Part shown: positions 24,657 to 31,552 of the stretch, piece by piece | Layout: each line of letters starts with the position of its first letter | How positions within the stretch are numbered: position 1 is the stretch's first letter | DNA from: an uncultured Prevotellaceae bacterium | GTDB lineage: Bacteria; Bacteroidota; Bacteroidia; Bacteroidales; Bacteroidaceae | NCBI GenBank assembly: GCA_937898415.1 | Contig: CALDLA010000130.1 | Coordinates: 1 to 56,666, forward strand | Direction: 5' to 3' | DNA length: 56,666 nucleotides | Notes under the pieces: model-generated | What the model saw: only the letters and a program-made list of their open reading frames with translations | The model's database searches: none | What the model was told of the DNA's origin: nothing | Translations under genes and position numbers: made by a program

Positions 24657-25883
24657 CTAAAAGCGCTTTTTGGAATTGCGAAAGGCTTCTTTCAGTTCGT
24701 CGAGGCCGAGGTTGCTGAACATATCCGACAGCAGGTAGCTCGTCCCGTCGTTGAAGTATATGGCGGGCTGTATGTTCCAAACCTCCTTGCCGGTCGTCTG
24801 GTCGCGGTCAACGCCGGCCGTGAGTATCAAGCTGGCCATGCGCTCGTCGCTGTTGTCATAGTAGACGCCGATGTTGATACAGCCGTTCACCTTGCCGAGT
24901 GCTGCCTTGAAGGCCTCCTGGTCGGTATTGTTCCGGCGCGCTTCATTCAGGAAGTCGGTCACGGCCTTCAGGTCGGTGATGTTGCCGTCGGCCACCACCA
25001 TTCCGAGCAGGTCGATGTGCAGCTTGGCGGGGTTGCCGGGGGTTAACACGACGGAGTCAGCCACGGTCGTGTCCTTGGTGTAGAGCGGCTTCTCGGTGGT
25101 CAGCGTGGTCTTGAAGGTTTTGACGGCCCCCAGGTTGATAGTGGTGTTGAGCGCGCAGCCCTCTGCTCCGCTGATGTCGGTTTTCTCGAAGAGGATGTCG
25201 TACGAATTTGAGCGGAACCTCAGCGTGCCCATGATGTCGTTGGCCATGATGGCGTCCTGGCCGCCCTCGCCCTTCACCACGGGGTTCACGACGACGGAAG
25301 CCATCTGCTTGCCGTCGCGGGTAAGCGTGGCCTCTATCTGCTTGGGAATGGCGTAGATGCAGGGTATATCATTGATCTTCTTGTTGTTGTCGTAGCGGTA
25401 GTGGTCGTCAGAGGCTTTTAGCACGAGCGTACACTCGAGGCCGTTCTCGTCGAGGAACGTCATTTCCACGTCGTCGCTTTGCCCCGCGTCCGTCCAGCCG
25501 TTCTCCGTGGCCTTGAACTTGCCGGTGAAGGCCGCCAGCTTCAGGAAGTAGCCGCCGACGTCGCTCAGACTCCTGTCTTGGCACTTGACCAACCCCATGA
25601 CGTACTTCGTGGTGAGCCCGCCGATGTTGTAGTCCTTGGAAACGACGTAATGGTTCATGGCGTAGGTCAGCAGATCATTCGCCTCCTTGATTTCCTCTGT
25701 GTCGATTTCGCCTATCAGCAGGCTTACCACGTTGTCCAGCTTTCCTTTCTGCTCCTCAACGGTCATGCCGGCCGGCTTCTCCGGCTCCGGGTAGTCGTAG
25801 TTGTCGCTGCCGCACGATGTCATCATGAGCGCTGAGCACGACACGAGCGCCATGTTTCTGAATATCTTTTTCATCTTTCTCAT
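24657..25883 (-). CDS. DUF4925-like or uncharacterised lipoprotein
   Basis: 408 residues with a clear lipobox (ALMMTSC) after an N-terminus MRKMKKIFRNMA. The rest is mostly beta-rich and regular, with no catalytic motif I recognise. Its first ATG overlaps the lgt stop codon as ATGA, so translation is probably coupled; the Met at 25874 is an alternative. It is the gene between the lipoprotein-modifying enzyme Lgt and a TonB receptor, so it may be an accessory surface protein of that receptor. The DUF assignment is a guess. Confidence 0.6.
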   Translation of the reverse strand: MRKMKKIFRNMALVSCSALMMTSCGSDNYDYPEPEKPAGMTVEEQKGKLDNVVSLLIGEIDTEEIKEANDLLTYAMNHYVVSKDYNIGGLTTKYVMGLVKCQDRSLSDVGGYFLKLAAFTGKFKATENGWTDAGQSDDVEMTFLDENGLECTLVLKASDDHYRYDNNKKINDIPCIYAIPKQIEATLTRDGKQMASVVVNPVVKGEGGQDAIMANDIMGTLRFRSNSYDILFEKTDISGAEGCALNTTINLGAVKTFKTTLTTEKPLYTKDTTVADSVVLTPGNPAKLHIDLLGMVVADGNITDLKAVTDFLNEARRNNTDQEAFKAALGKVNGCINIGVYYDNSDERMASLILTAGVDRDQTTGKEVWNIQPAIYFNDGTSYLLSDMFSNLGLDELKEAFRNSKKRF

Positions 25884-26722
25884 TGTTTATCTTGTTTTGA
25901 TTTTGCTCTTATCATGCACCACGCGCCGAGAACGACGAACGGGATGCTCAGTATCTGTCCCATATCGATAGGCAGCGAGGCCTCGAAGGCTTCCTGAATC
26001 TCCTTCGTGTATTCAATGAAGAAGCGGAAGGTGAAGATGTAGGTCAGACAGAAGCCGAAGTACCAGCCGGTGCCAATCTTCTCGGGCCACTTCTTATGCA
26101 AGGCCCACATGATGATGAAGAGCACGGCGTAGGCGATGGCCTCGTAGAGCTGACCAGGATGGCGGGGCAGCATGTCGACCTTCTCGAAGACGAAAGCCCA
26201 GGGCACGTCCGTAGCCTTGCCGATAATCTCGGAGTTCATCAGGTTGCCCAGACGGATGAAGCAGGCGGTGGTACCCGTGGCAATGGCGATGTTGTCGAGC
26301 ACCGTCCACAGGCTCAGCTTCGTGCGCTTGGTGTAGAGCCACAGGGCCAGTATCAGGCCGGCCGTACCGCCGTGCGAGGCGAGTCCGGCATAGCCCGTCA
26401 TCTTCCAACTGCCGTCGGCGGTGAAGTGGATGGGCAGCAGCATCTCGACAAAGCCCTTGAACGACGTCAGGAAGTAGTCGGGCTGGTAGAAGAGGCAATG
26501 CCCCAGGCGCGCACCGATCAGGATGCCGAGGAAACAGTAGATGAACAGCGGGTCGAACAGCTCGTCCTTGATCTTCTGTTCCTTATACAGGCGTTTCACC
26601 ACGAAGTAGGCCAGGGCCAGGCCAAACAGCCAGCACAGCGAGTACCAGCGGAACGAGAATGACCCGATGCTGAAGGCCTCCAGCGACGGGTTCCATTGGA
26701 TGTATAGCAATAATTCTTTCAT
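25880..26722 (-). CDS. lgt: Prolipoprotein diacylglyceryl transferase Lgt
   Basis: Lgt adds the diacylglyceryl group to the lipobox Cys of prolipoproteins. The 280-residue product has about seven membrane segments and the family motifs HGGTAG (residues about 117-122) and RLGNLMNSEIIGK (about 157-169), plus RHPGQLYEAI. A promoter with both -33 and -7 elements is just upstream. It leads an operon whose next gene encodes a lipoprotein, the substrate class of the enzyme. Confidence 0.96.
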   Translation of the reverse strand: MKELLLYIQWNPSLEAFSIGSFSFRWYSLCWLFGLALAYFVVKRLYKEQKIKDELFDPLFIYCFLGILIGARLGHCLFYQPDYFLTSFKGFVEMLLPIHFTADGSWKMTGYAGLASHGGTAGLILALWLYTKRTKLSLWTVLDNIAIATGTTACFIRLGNLMNSEIIGKATDVPWAFVFEKVDMLPRHPGQLYEAIAYAVLFIIMWALHKKWPEKIGTGWYFGFCLTYIFTFRFFIEYTKEIQEAFEASLPIDMGQILSIPFVVLGAWCMIRAKSKQDKQ

Positions 26723-26741
26723 AATCGTTCGTTTCAGCGGG

Positions 26742-26773
26742 CAAAGTTACAAAAAAGCAGGCGAACCGCCAAA
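26742..26773 (-). promoter_or_regulatory. lgt promoter
   Basis: Minus strand: TTTG (26770-26773), 20-bp spacer, TAACTTTG (26742-26749), 19 nt before the lgt ATG. Confidence 0.7.
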
Positions 26774-26836
26774 CGATTCGCCTTATTTAAACTTATTATT
26801 ATTACTATATGTTTTGTCGACGGGCGTCGCCGTCCA

Positions 26837-27069
26837 GAATTGAGGGTCGATTCTGCTTCCCGACCGCAGTCGCGGCCTGAATTGAGGGTCGATTCTGCTT
26901 CCCGACCGCAGTCGCGGCCTGAATTGAGGGTCGATTCTGCCTCTCGACGGGGGTCGCGGCCTGAATTGAGGGTCGATTCTGCCTCTCGACGGGGGTCGCG
27001 GCCCGAATTGAGGGTCGATTCTGCTTCCCGACCGCAGTCGCGGCCCGAATTGAGGGTCGATTCTGCCTT
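26837..27069. repeat. 42-bp minisatellite, five full units plus a partial one
   Basis: Units start at 26837, 26879, 26921, 26963, 27005 and 27047 (partial). Each begins gaattgagggtcgattctgc and ends gtcgcggcc. The middle of the unit exists in two forms: cttcccgaccgca (units 1, 2, 5) and cctctcgacgggg (units 3, 4). The middle segment is an imperfect palindrome around cgaccgcagtcg. No spacers of unique sequence are present, so it is not a CRISPR array. Confidence 0.95.
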
Positions 27070-27131
27070 CAAGAGGCCTTCTCCGCCGCTCTCCCCGCCC
27101 CTGCAAGGGGAGGGGCTGGGGGTGGGGGTAA
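27070..27131. repeat. G/C-rich intergenic element with cccctgcaagggg palindrome
   Basis: A stretch of C-runs then G-runs (cccctgcaagggg within about 60 bp, then gggctgggggtggggg) of the type scattered between genes in Bacteroidota genomes. It lies between the 42-bp repeats and the end of the large lipoprotein gene. Confidence 0.6.
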
Positions 27132-27150
27132 GTGACACAGCTTTCAACGA

Positions 27151-29487
27151 TTAGTCCCAGCGGAGCTTGATCATGAGGTTGATTCCGTAGGTTTCAGTGG
27201 TTTCCTTGTCGATTTTTCCCTCTTCCGGCTCGTAGTTGATGATGACGCTATGTCCTTGCTCGTCTTTTCCGTAAATGGGGCTGACCCATTTTGCAGTAGA
27301 GGTGTACTTGGCATAGAAGGGGTATGTGCCGCCTACCCGTTCACCTTTGTCGTAGTCGTAGAACTCGCCGTCCTGGTTGTCGGTGTCCATGATGGCCTGT
27401 TTGTAGTTGCTGTCTTCATACCCCATGGGATCCTGTATGCCCAGTCCGGAGTAGTAGCAGTTGAACTCCAGGTAGTCGTCGCGCCCTGTACTATCAATGT
27501 ACTTGCAGTATCCCTTCACGCTGAGGTCGGTGAGACGGAAGTTGTTCTTGTCGAACATAATGGTGGGACTTGCAGCCTCGATGGTGAACTTGAGGTCGTA
27601 GTAGTCGCCGTAGGGACGGTCGGGATAGACGTAGCAGTTGGGGTCAGGTTCGGGCTCTTCTTCACTTATGTAGATGTGTTGGTTGTCGGCTCTGCGTGCG
27701 CTGACCTTGTAGACGGTTTCGCTGACGCGGGTGATGGTGAGCTCGTCGTTGTCAAACTGCGTGTTGCCCTTCCAGATGTGGTTCATCGTGCCGGTGAGTC
27801 CCGAGCCTGTGATTTTCTCTATGCGCAGTTTGCTGAAGTTGATGAAGCCGAGTCCGTCGTTCTTGTCGTCGTAGGGCAGCTGGGTCACTTCGTAGGTGGC
27901 GGTCTTCAGGACGTTCTTGCCGTCGTCCGAGGCATAGATGTAGACGGTGCCCTTGCGCTCCTTGGCGGTGGTGTTCTCCTTGATGTCAAGGTGTACGTTG
28001 TAGCCGTTCACCTCGACGTCAATCCAGTCGGCACCCGACGAGGCCTTGATGTTCTTGTACATGGTGATGACGGTGACGACGCGCTGGTCGCCCTCGGCCT
28101 CGACGACGAGTTCCTCGGGGTCGAACTCAATGTCCCAGTCGTACTTGTCGGCCTCGGGTGTCAGCTCCAGCTCCATCTCCTGTACGCCGGGCTTCACGTC
28201 GGCAGGCTGCTTCGCCGTCTTACCGCCCTTGGTCACCGTGGTCACGGTAGCCTTTTCGGGCTTCATGGGGATGGTGGCGTTGCCGTTCTTGTCGGTGGGG
28301 GCCACGGTGAGGCCGCCGTCTTCTTTATAGACGATGACCACTGCGGGCTTGTTCGCATCCTCGGTCTCGGTGTTCTTGGCTTTCACAATGGCCTCGTTGT
28401 TGGCCTTGGCCGTGGCGTCGTCCGTATTCTCCTCCATCGCCTTGTCAATGAGCCAGTCCTCGGTCTCGCCCACCATGGCGTTCACCACGCCGTTATCTAC
28501 TCCGAGGTCTTCGCCAATGAACTCGCCAAGCTTCTGCTTCGTCCACACACCGCCCAGTCCGGCAACGAAGCGGCGGTAGTCTTTAGCTGTGGCTGTGCCC
28601 TTGCGAATCTTCTCGCGCAGACGCTTGGTCTCCTCGATGATGGTGTTGACATCCTGCCACTTGCCCACAACGCCGCCCGTGGCAGCGTCCCACACGGCGA
28701 CGTTGAAGTTGGCGGCCTTCAGGGCCTGCTCCACACCCACGCGGTAGGCATCCTGGTGGATGGGGTTGCCGTTGCCCTCGTGGTGCTTGTCCACGTAGTC
28801 ATAGAAGGTCTGCACGCCGGGTCCGTCGCTGTATTTCGACACGTTTCCGCCGTCATGGAACCATTCCTGATAGATTCGCGGGCAGGCGTTGGTGTACTGA
28901 TGGTTGATGAGGTTGGTGAACCATTTCTTGTAGTCGGTCTCGCCTTTCTTGTAGCTCGATTTATTGAACAAGTCCCTCATCTGTTCCTCGTTGCCCATGA
29001 TCTTCGACTTATTGAGCACGTCGAGGATGTCCTGCTCGCGGTTGTGGGCAGTGACTCCCCAGCCGTAGTAGACCATGTCCCATCCGGCCAACCACACGCC
29101 GCGCGTGGCCACGTGGTCGAAGAGACCCTGTTGGTCGAGCCGCTTCACGGCCTTGAGGAATTTCTCCTTGTTGTCCAGCATTTCCTCTAAGAGCTTGTAC
29201 ATCTCCGTCGGGTCGCTCTTGTCGCCGGCGCCTGCCAGCAGGTCGCCCTCGTAGTTGTTGCTGCAGAAGCGCGTGAAGAGCAGTCGCATCTTCTCCATCT
29301 TCAGGCTCATCTCGATGAAGTTTTCCATGTCGCTCATCTCCGTGGGCGTGTTGTTGTTCTGCTGCTGCTTGTTGGAGTTTTCGCTCTGGTTTTCCTCATC
29401 GTCTTTCTTGTCGCAGGCTGTCAACATCCCGCCGATGCATAGCACCATGAGTGCCATGAACATCCAATTTCTCAGTTTGTCTGTCAT
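27151..29487 (-). CDS. Large lipoprotein with BACON-like beta domain
   Basis: 778 residues. A signal peptide ends in a lipobox (GGMLTAC) followed by a long Asn/Gln-rich linker. Residues about 50-330 are helical and unlike families I know. Around 400-540 are two beta domains: a carboxypeptidase-like segment (AVVIVYKEDGGLTVAPTDKN) and a BACON-like one (IKASSGADWIDVEVNGYNVH ... KERKGTVYIYASDDG). The last 200 residues are beta-rich. BACON modules often bind carbohydrate or mucin. It probably lies on the outer-membrane surface. A -7 box (TATATTTG on the minus strand) is at 29523-29530. Confidence 0.7.
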   Translation of the reverse strand: MTDKLRNWMFMALMVLCIGGMLTACDKKDDEENQSENSNKQQQNNNTPTEMSDMENFIEMSLKMEKMRLLFTRFCSNNYEGDLLAGAGDKSDPTEMYKLLEEMLDNKEKFLKAVKRLDQQGLFDHVATRGVWLAGWDMVYYGWGVTAHNREQDILDVLNKSKIMGNEEQMRDLFNKSSYKKGETDYKKWFTNLINHQYTNACPRIYQEWFHDGGNVSKYSDGPGVQTFYDYVDKHHEGNGNPIHQDAYRVGVEQALKAANFNVAVWDAATGGVVGKWQDVNTIIEETKRLREKIRKGTATAKDYRRFVAGLGGVWTKQKLGEFIGEDLGVDNGVVNAMVGETEDWLIDKAMEENTDDATAKANNEAIVKAKNTETEDANKPAVVIVYKEDGGLTVAPTDKNGNATIPMKPEKATVTTVTKGGKTAKQPADVKPGVQEMELELTPEADKYDWDIEFDPEELVVEAEGDQRVVTVITMYKNIKASSGADWIDVEVNGYNVHLDIKENTTAKERKGTVYIYASDDGKNVLKTATYEVTQLPYDDKNDGLGFINFSKLRIEKITGSGLTGTMNHIWKGNTQFDNDELTITRVSETVYKVSARRADNQHIYISEEEPEPDPNCYVYPDRPYGDYYDLKFTIEAASPTIMFDKNNFRLTDLSVKGYCKYIDSTGRDDYLEFNCYYSGLGIQDPMGYEDSNYKQAIMDTDNQDGEFYDYDKGERVGGTYPFYAKYTSTAKWVSPIYGKDEQGHSVIINYEPEEGKIDKETTETYGINLMIKLRWD

Positions 29488-29565
29488 ACTTCCTTTTCTT
29501 TATATTGATGATAATCTACCTGCAAATATACGATAACAATGCCGAATAATGGACTAACAAAACAT

Positions 29566-29603
29566 AAAATCGACTAACAATATATGAATTGTTAGTCGAT
29601 TTT
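29566..29603. terminator. Perfect 15-bp inverted repeat, probable terminator
   Basis: Stem aaaatcgactaacaa (29566-29580) and ttgttagtcgatttt (29589-29603), 8-nt loop. It lies upstream of the large lipoprotein gene and downstream of the OMP gene, and can end the OMP transcript with a U-rich side. Confidence 0.7.
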
Positions 29604-29657
29604 GGCTCGCCACTCGTTGGGAGTCATGTGCGTGACAGCCCACAAAGCAGCAAAAGG
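29592..29657 (-). pseudogene. Possible C-terminal scrap of an AraC-family regulator
   Basis: Read on the minus strand this encodes PFAALWAVTHMTPNEWRAKID then stop. It resembles the end of AraC/XylS regulators (GMTPNEWR-type motif) and nothing else of the gene remains. It overlaps the stem of the terminator next to it. At 21 codons this could be chance. Confidence 0.35.
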
Positions 29658-29658
29658 T

Positions 29659-30576
29659 TTAGAAGCAATATCCTAACGTGATGTCAAAGGAGTGGAACTT
29701 GGTGGAAATGTCCTCGTGATATACTTCGTATTTGCTGATGTTGGTCAAGTCCATCGAGTAGCCGATGCCGATGAGAAACTTGTTGCTGATGCGGGCGCGG
29801 ACACCGAACTGCATGCCGAGCTGGATGCGCTTCCAGGCGGCATCGCCCATGTCGTCCTTTGAGAAGAGGTCGATGCTATCATCATCGTCGTCGTCTTTAG
29901 ATGCCAATGCTCTGGAATTACTCTGTCTGCTCCAGTCGTCATCATCCCAGTCATCCCAGTCTTCATCATCATCATCCCAGCCGTAATCGTCGCTGTCGTC
30001 GTCAAACTTCAGCTTGCCGAAGATGTTGCCGCGCAGGTAGATACCGGCGAATGGCTCGATGGCAAAGCTCTCGCTGACAGGATAGGAGAAGAGCAGGTTG
30101 ACGGGGACTTTCGCCGAAAGCATATTGAACTTTTGGCCGTCCTCGCTCTTCCAGACGTATTTAGCTGCAATGCCAGCCTCAACATAGAGGGGCAGGGTGC
30201 TGCTGATGGGGAAGGCATAGTTGTAGCCTGCGGAAACGGAGTTGCCGCTTTCGCTCTCGCTGTGGCTGCCTGATTTGACTTTCTGCGACTCGAAGTTGTA
30301 CTGCAGGTAGACGGAGCTGAAGGCGACGGGTGCTGCCAGTACTCCAGTTGCTGCAGTGCTTGCCTTGGGCTTCTGGGCAGTTTCTTTCTTCGCAGTCTTT
30401 GCCGTTTGCGTTTCCGTTTTCGGTTGGGCCGTTTCCTTTTTCTGTGGTGTCTGTGTCTGCTGCTGGTTCTTTTTCATGAGCTGGTCAAGCGTCACCACTT
30501 TTTCCTGGGCGTTCACGGCCACAGGGCCTGTAGCCATCATGATGGCTGACAAGGCGAGAATCATTGTCTTTTTCAT
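29659..30576 (-). CDS. Outer-membrane beta-barrel protein with Asp-rich loop
   Basis: 305 residues: signal peptide (ending VNAQ), a Lys/Gln/Thr-rich, probably disordered segment (residues 31-75), and an eight-strand-type barrel ending in GYCF. Between strands there is an extreme Asp/Trp insertion, residues 192-242 (DDDSDDYGWDDDDEDWDD and later KDDDDDDSIDLF). Such a loop would face outside or into the periplasm and could bind Ca2+ or other cations. The gene follows the coiled-coil lipoprotein gene by 36 bp in the same direction. Confidence 0.75.
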   Translation of the reverse strand: MKKTMILALSAIMMATGPVAVNAQEKVVTLDQLMKKNQQQTQTPQKKETAQPKTETQTAKTAKKETAQKPKASTAATGVLAAPVAFSSVYLQYNFESQKVKSGSHSESESGNSVSAGYNYAFPISSTLPLYVEAGIAAKYVWKSEDGQKFNMLSAKVPVNLLFSYPVSESFAIEPFAGIYLRGNIFGKLKFDDDSDDYGWDDDDEDWDDWDDDDWSRQSNSRALASKDDDDDDSIDLFSKDDMGDAAWKRIQLGMQFGVRARISNKFLIGIGYSMDLTNISKYEVYHEDISTKFHSFDITLGYCF

Positions 30577-30612
30577 ACTGATTGGATTTTAGATTGTTAA
30601 TTATTGGTAGTT

Positions 30613-31485
30613 TTATTTGGTCTGTACAACGAGATAGCGCGTCTGGCTCCAGAAGGTTGCGGGGTCTGTGATGGTCAGCACCGACACGTCTTTGCCAGTC
30701 TTCTCCAACTTGTAGCTGTTCTTGGGCATGTTGGAGATAATCTTGGGCTTGGCCGACGGTATTTCCAGCTGGGTGAAGTTGCGCATATCCTTCTTGGTGA
30801 AGTACTCGGTAGACATATCCTTGCTGACCTTCTTCTTGGAGAGGAAGCCTCCGCCGCTGGTGATGCCGGCCTGCTTCAGGACGTCAGAGGACCCTACTAC
30901 CACGTAGACGGCATTGTCGCGCTCGGTCTTCTCCTGCTCGGCCTTCTGTTGGTTCTCCACGTATTCCGCAAACTCCTGGTTAGCTTTTGTCAGCTGTCCC
31001 ACATGGCTCTTCAGCTTAGCAATGTCAACGTTCTTGTTGTTGAGCTGAGTGCGCAGGTCGCTTATCATCTTGTCCTTCTCGTCTATCTGCTGATTGAGAA
31101 GGGTTACCAGACTTTGAAGCTTGTCGATTTTTGCGCCCCGAGCCAGTAGTGAGTCGGTGAGGTTCTTGATGCGCTCGCGCTGCGAAGACAGTGTCTGCGA
31201 GAACGTCTCCAACCGCTTCAGCATCTCTTCACGTGAGTTTGCTTTCTTCTCCAGGCTGCCGTCGAAAAGTTGCTGTTCCTGCACGCTGATGGCATCAAGG
31301 CCTTCGGTCAGTGCATCGACAAAGGAGACCATGTCGCTGAGTTCACTCTTGTGTTGCTCGTCGGCTTGCCGAAGCGAGTCCACTTGGCTCTGCAGACTTG
31401 CCGTGTCGCCACCGCCGCCGCAGGCTCCCATCATGAGGGCGGCAAACGAGAACAGGGCCACCCATTTCATAGAATTCTTTTTCAT
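30613..31485 (-). CDS. Coiled-coil lipoprotein
   Basis: 290 residues. After MKKNSMKWVALF a lipobox (ALMMGAC) is followed by GGGG. Residues about 30-195 are heptad-rich coiled coil (SLQSQVDSLRQADEQHKSEL, LNQQIDEKDKMISDLR). The last 100 residues (YVVVGSSDVLKQAGI ... FLSKKKVSKD) form a small globular domain seen in other Bacteroidota coiled-coil lipoproteins. Function unknown; a long envelope spacer or adaptor is likely. Grouped with the ZU5/HExxH lipoprotein upstream and the Asp-rich barrel downstream. Confidence 0.7.
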   Translation of the reverse strand: MKKNSMKWVALFSFAALMMGACGGGGDTASLQSQVDSLRQADEQHKSELSDMVSFVDALTEGLDAISVQEQQLFDGSLEKKANSREEMLKRLETFSQTLSSQRERIKNLTDSLLARGAKIDKLQSLVTLLNQQIDEKDKMISDLRTQLNNKNVDIAKLKSHVGQLTKANQEFAEYVENQQKAEQEKTERDNAVYVVVGSSDVLKQAGITSGGGFLSKKKVSKDMSTEYFTKKDMRNFTQLEIPSAKPKIISNMPKNSYKLEKTGKDVSVLTITDPATFWSQTRYLVVQTK

Positions 31486-31552
31486 ACTTCTTTTGTGTTT
31501 AAGGATTATTTCTTTTCGGTAGTATAATCGTACTTCAGTTGAGCATTATATT

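Noticed and set aside
26837..27069. CRISPR array
   Set aside because: Repeats are contiguous with no unique spacers and no cas genes in the window.
26734..27147. ORF through the 42-bp repeats
   Set aside because: Arises because 42 is a multiple of three; the peptide is only repeats and no start signal is present.
27250..29190. 646-codon plus-strand ORF opposite the large lipoprotein gene
   Set aside because: Long antisense frame created by the codon composition of the real gene. It has no recognisable domain, while the minus-strand product has a lipobox and beta domains.
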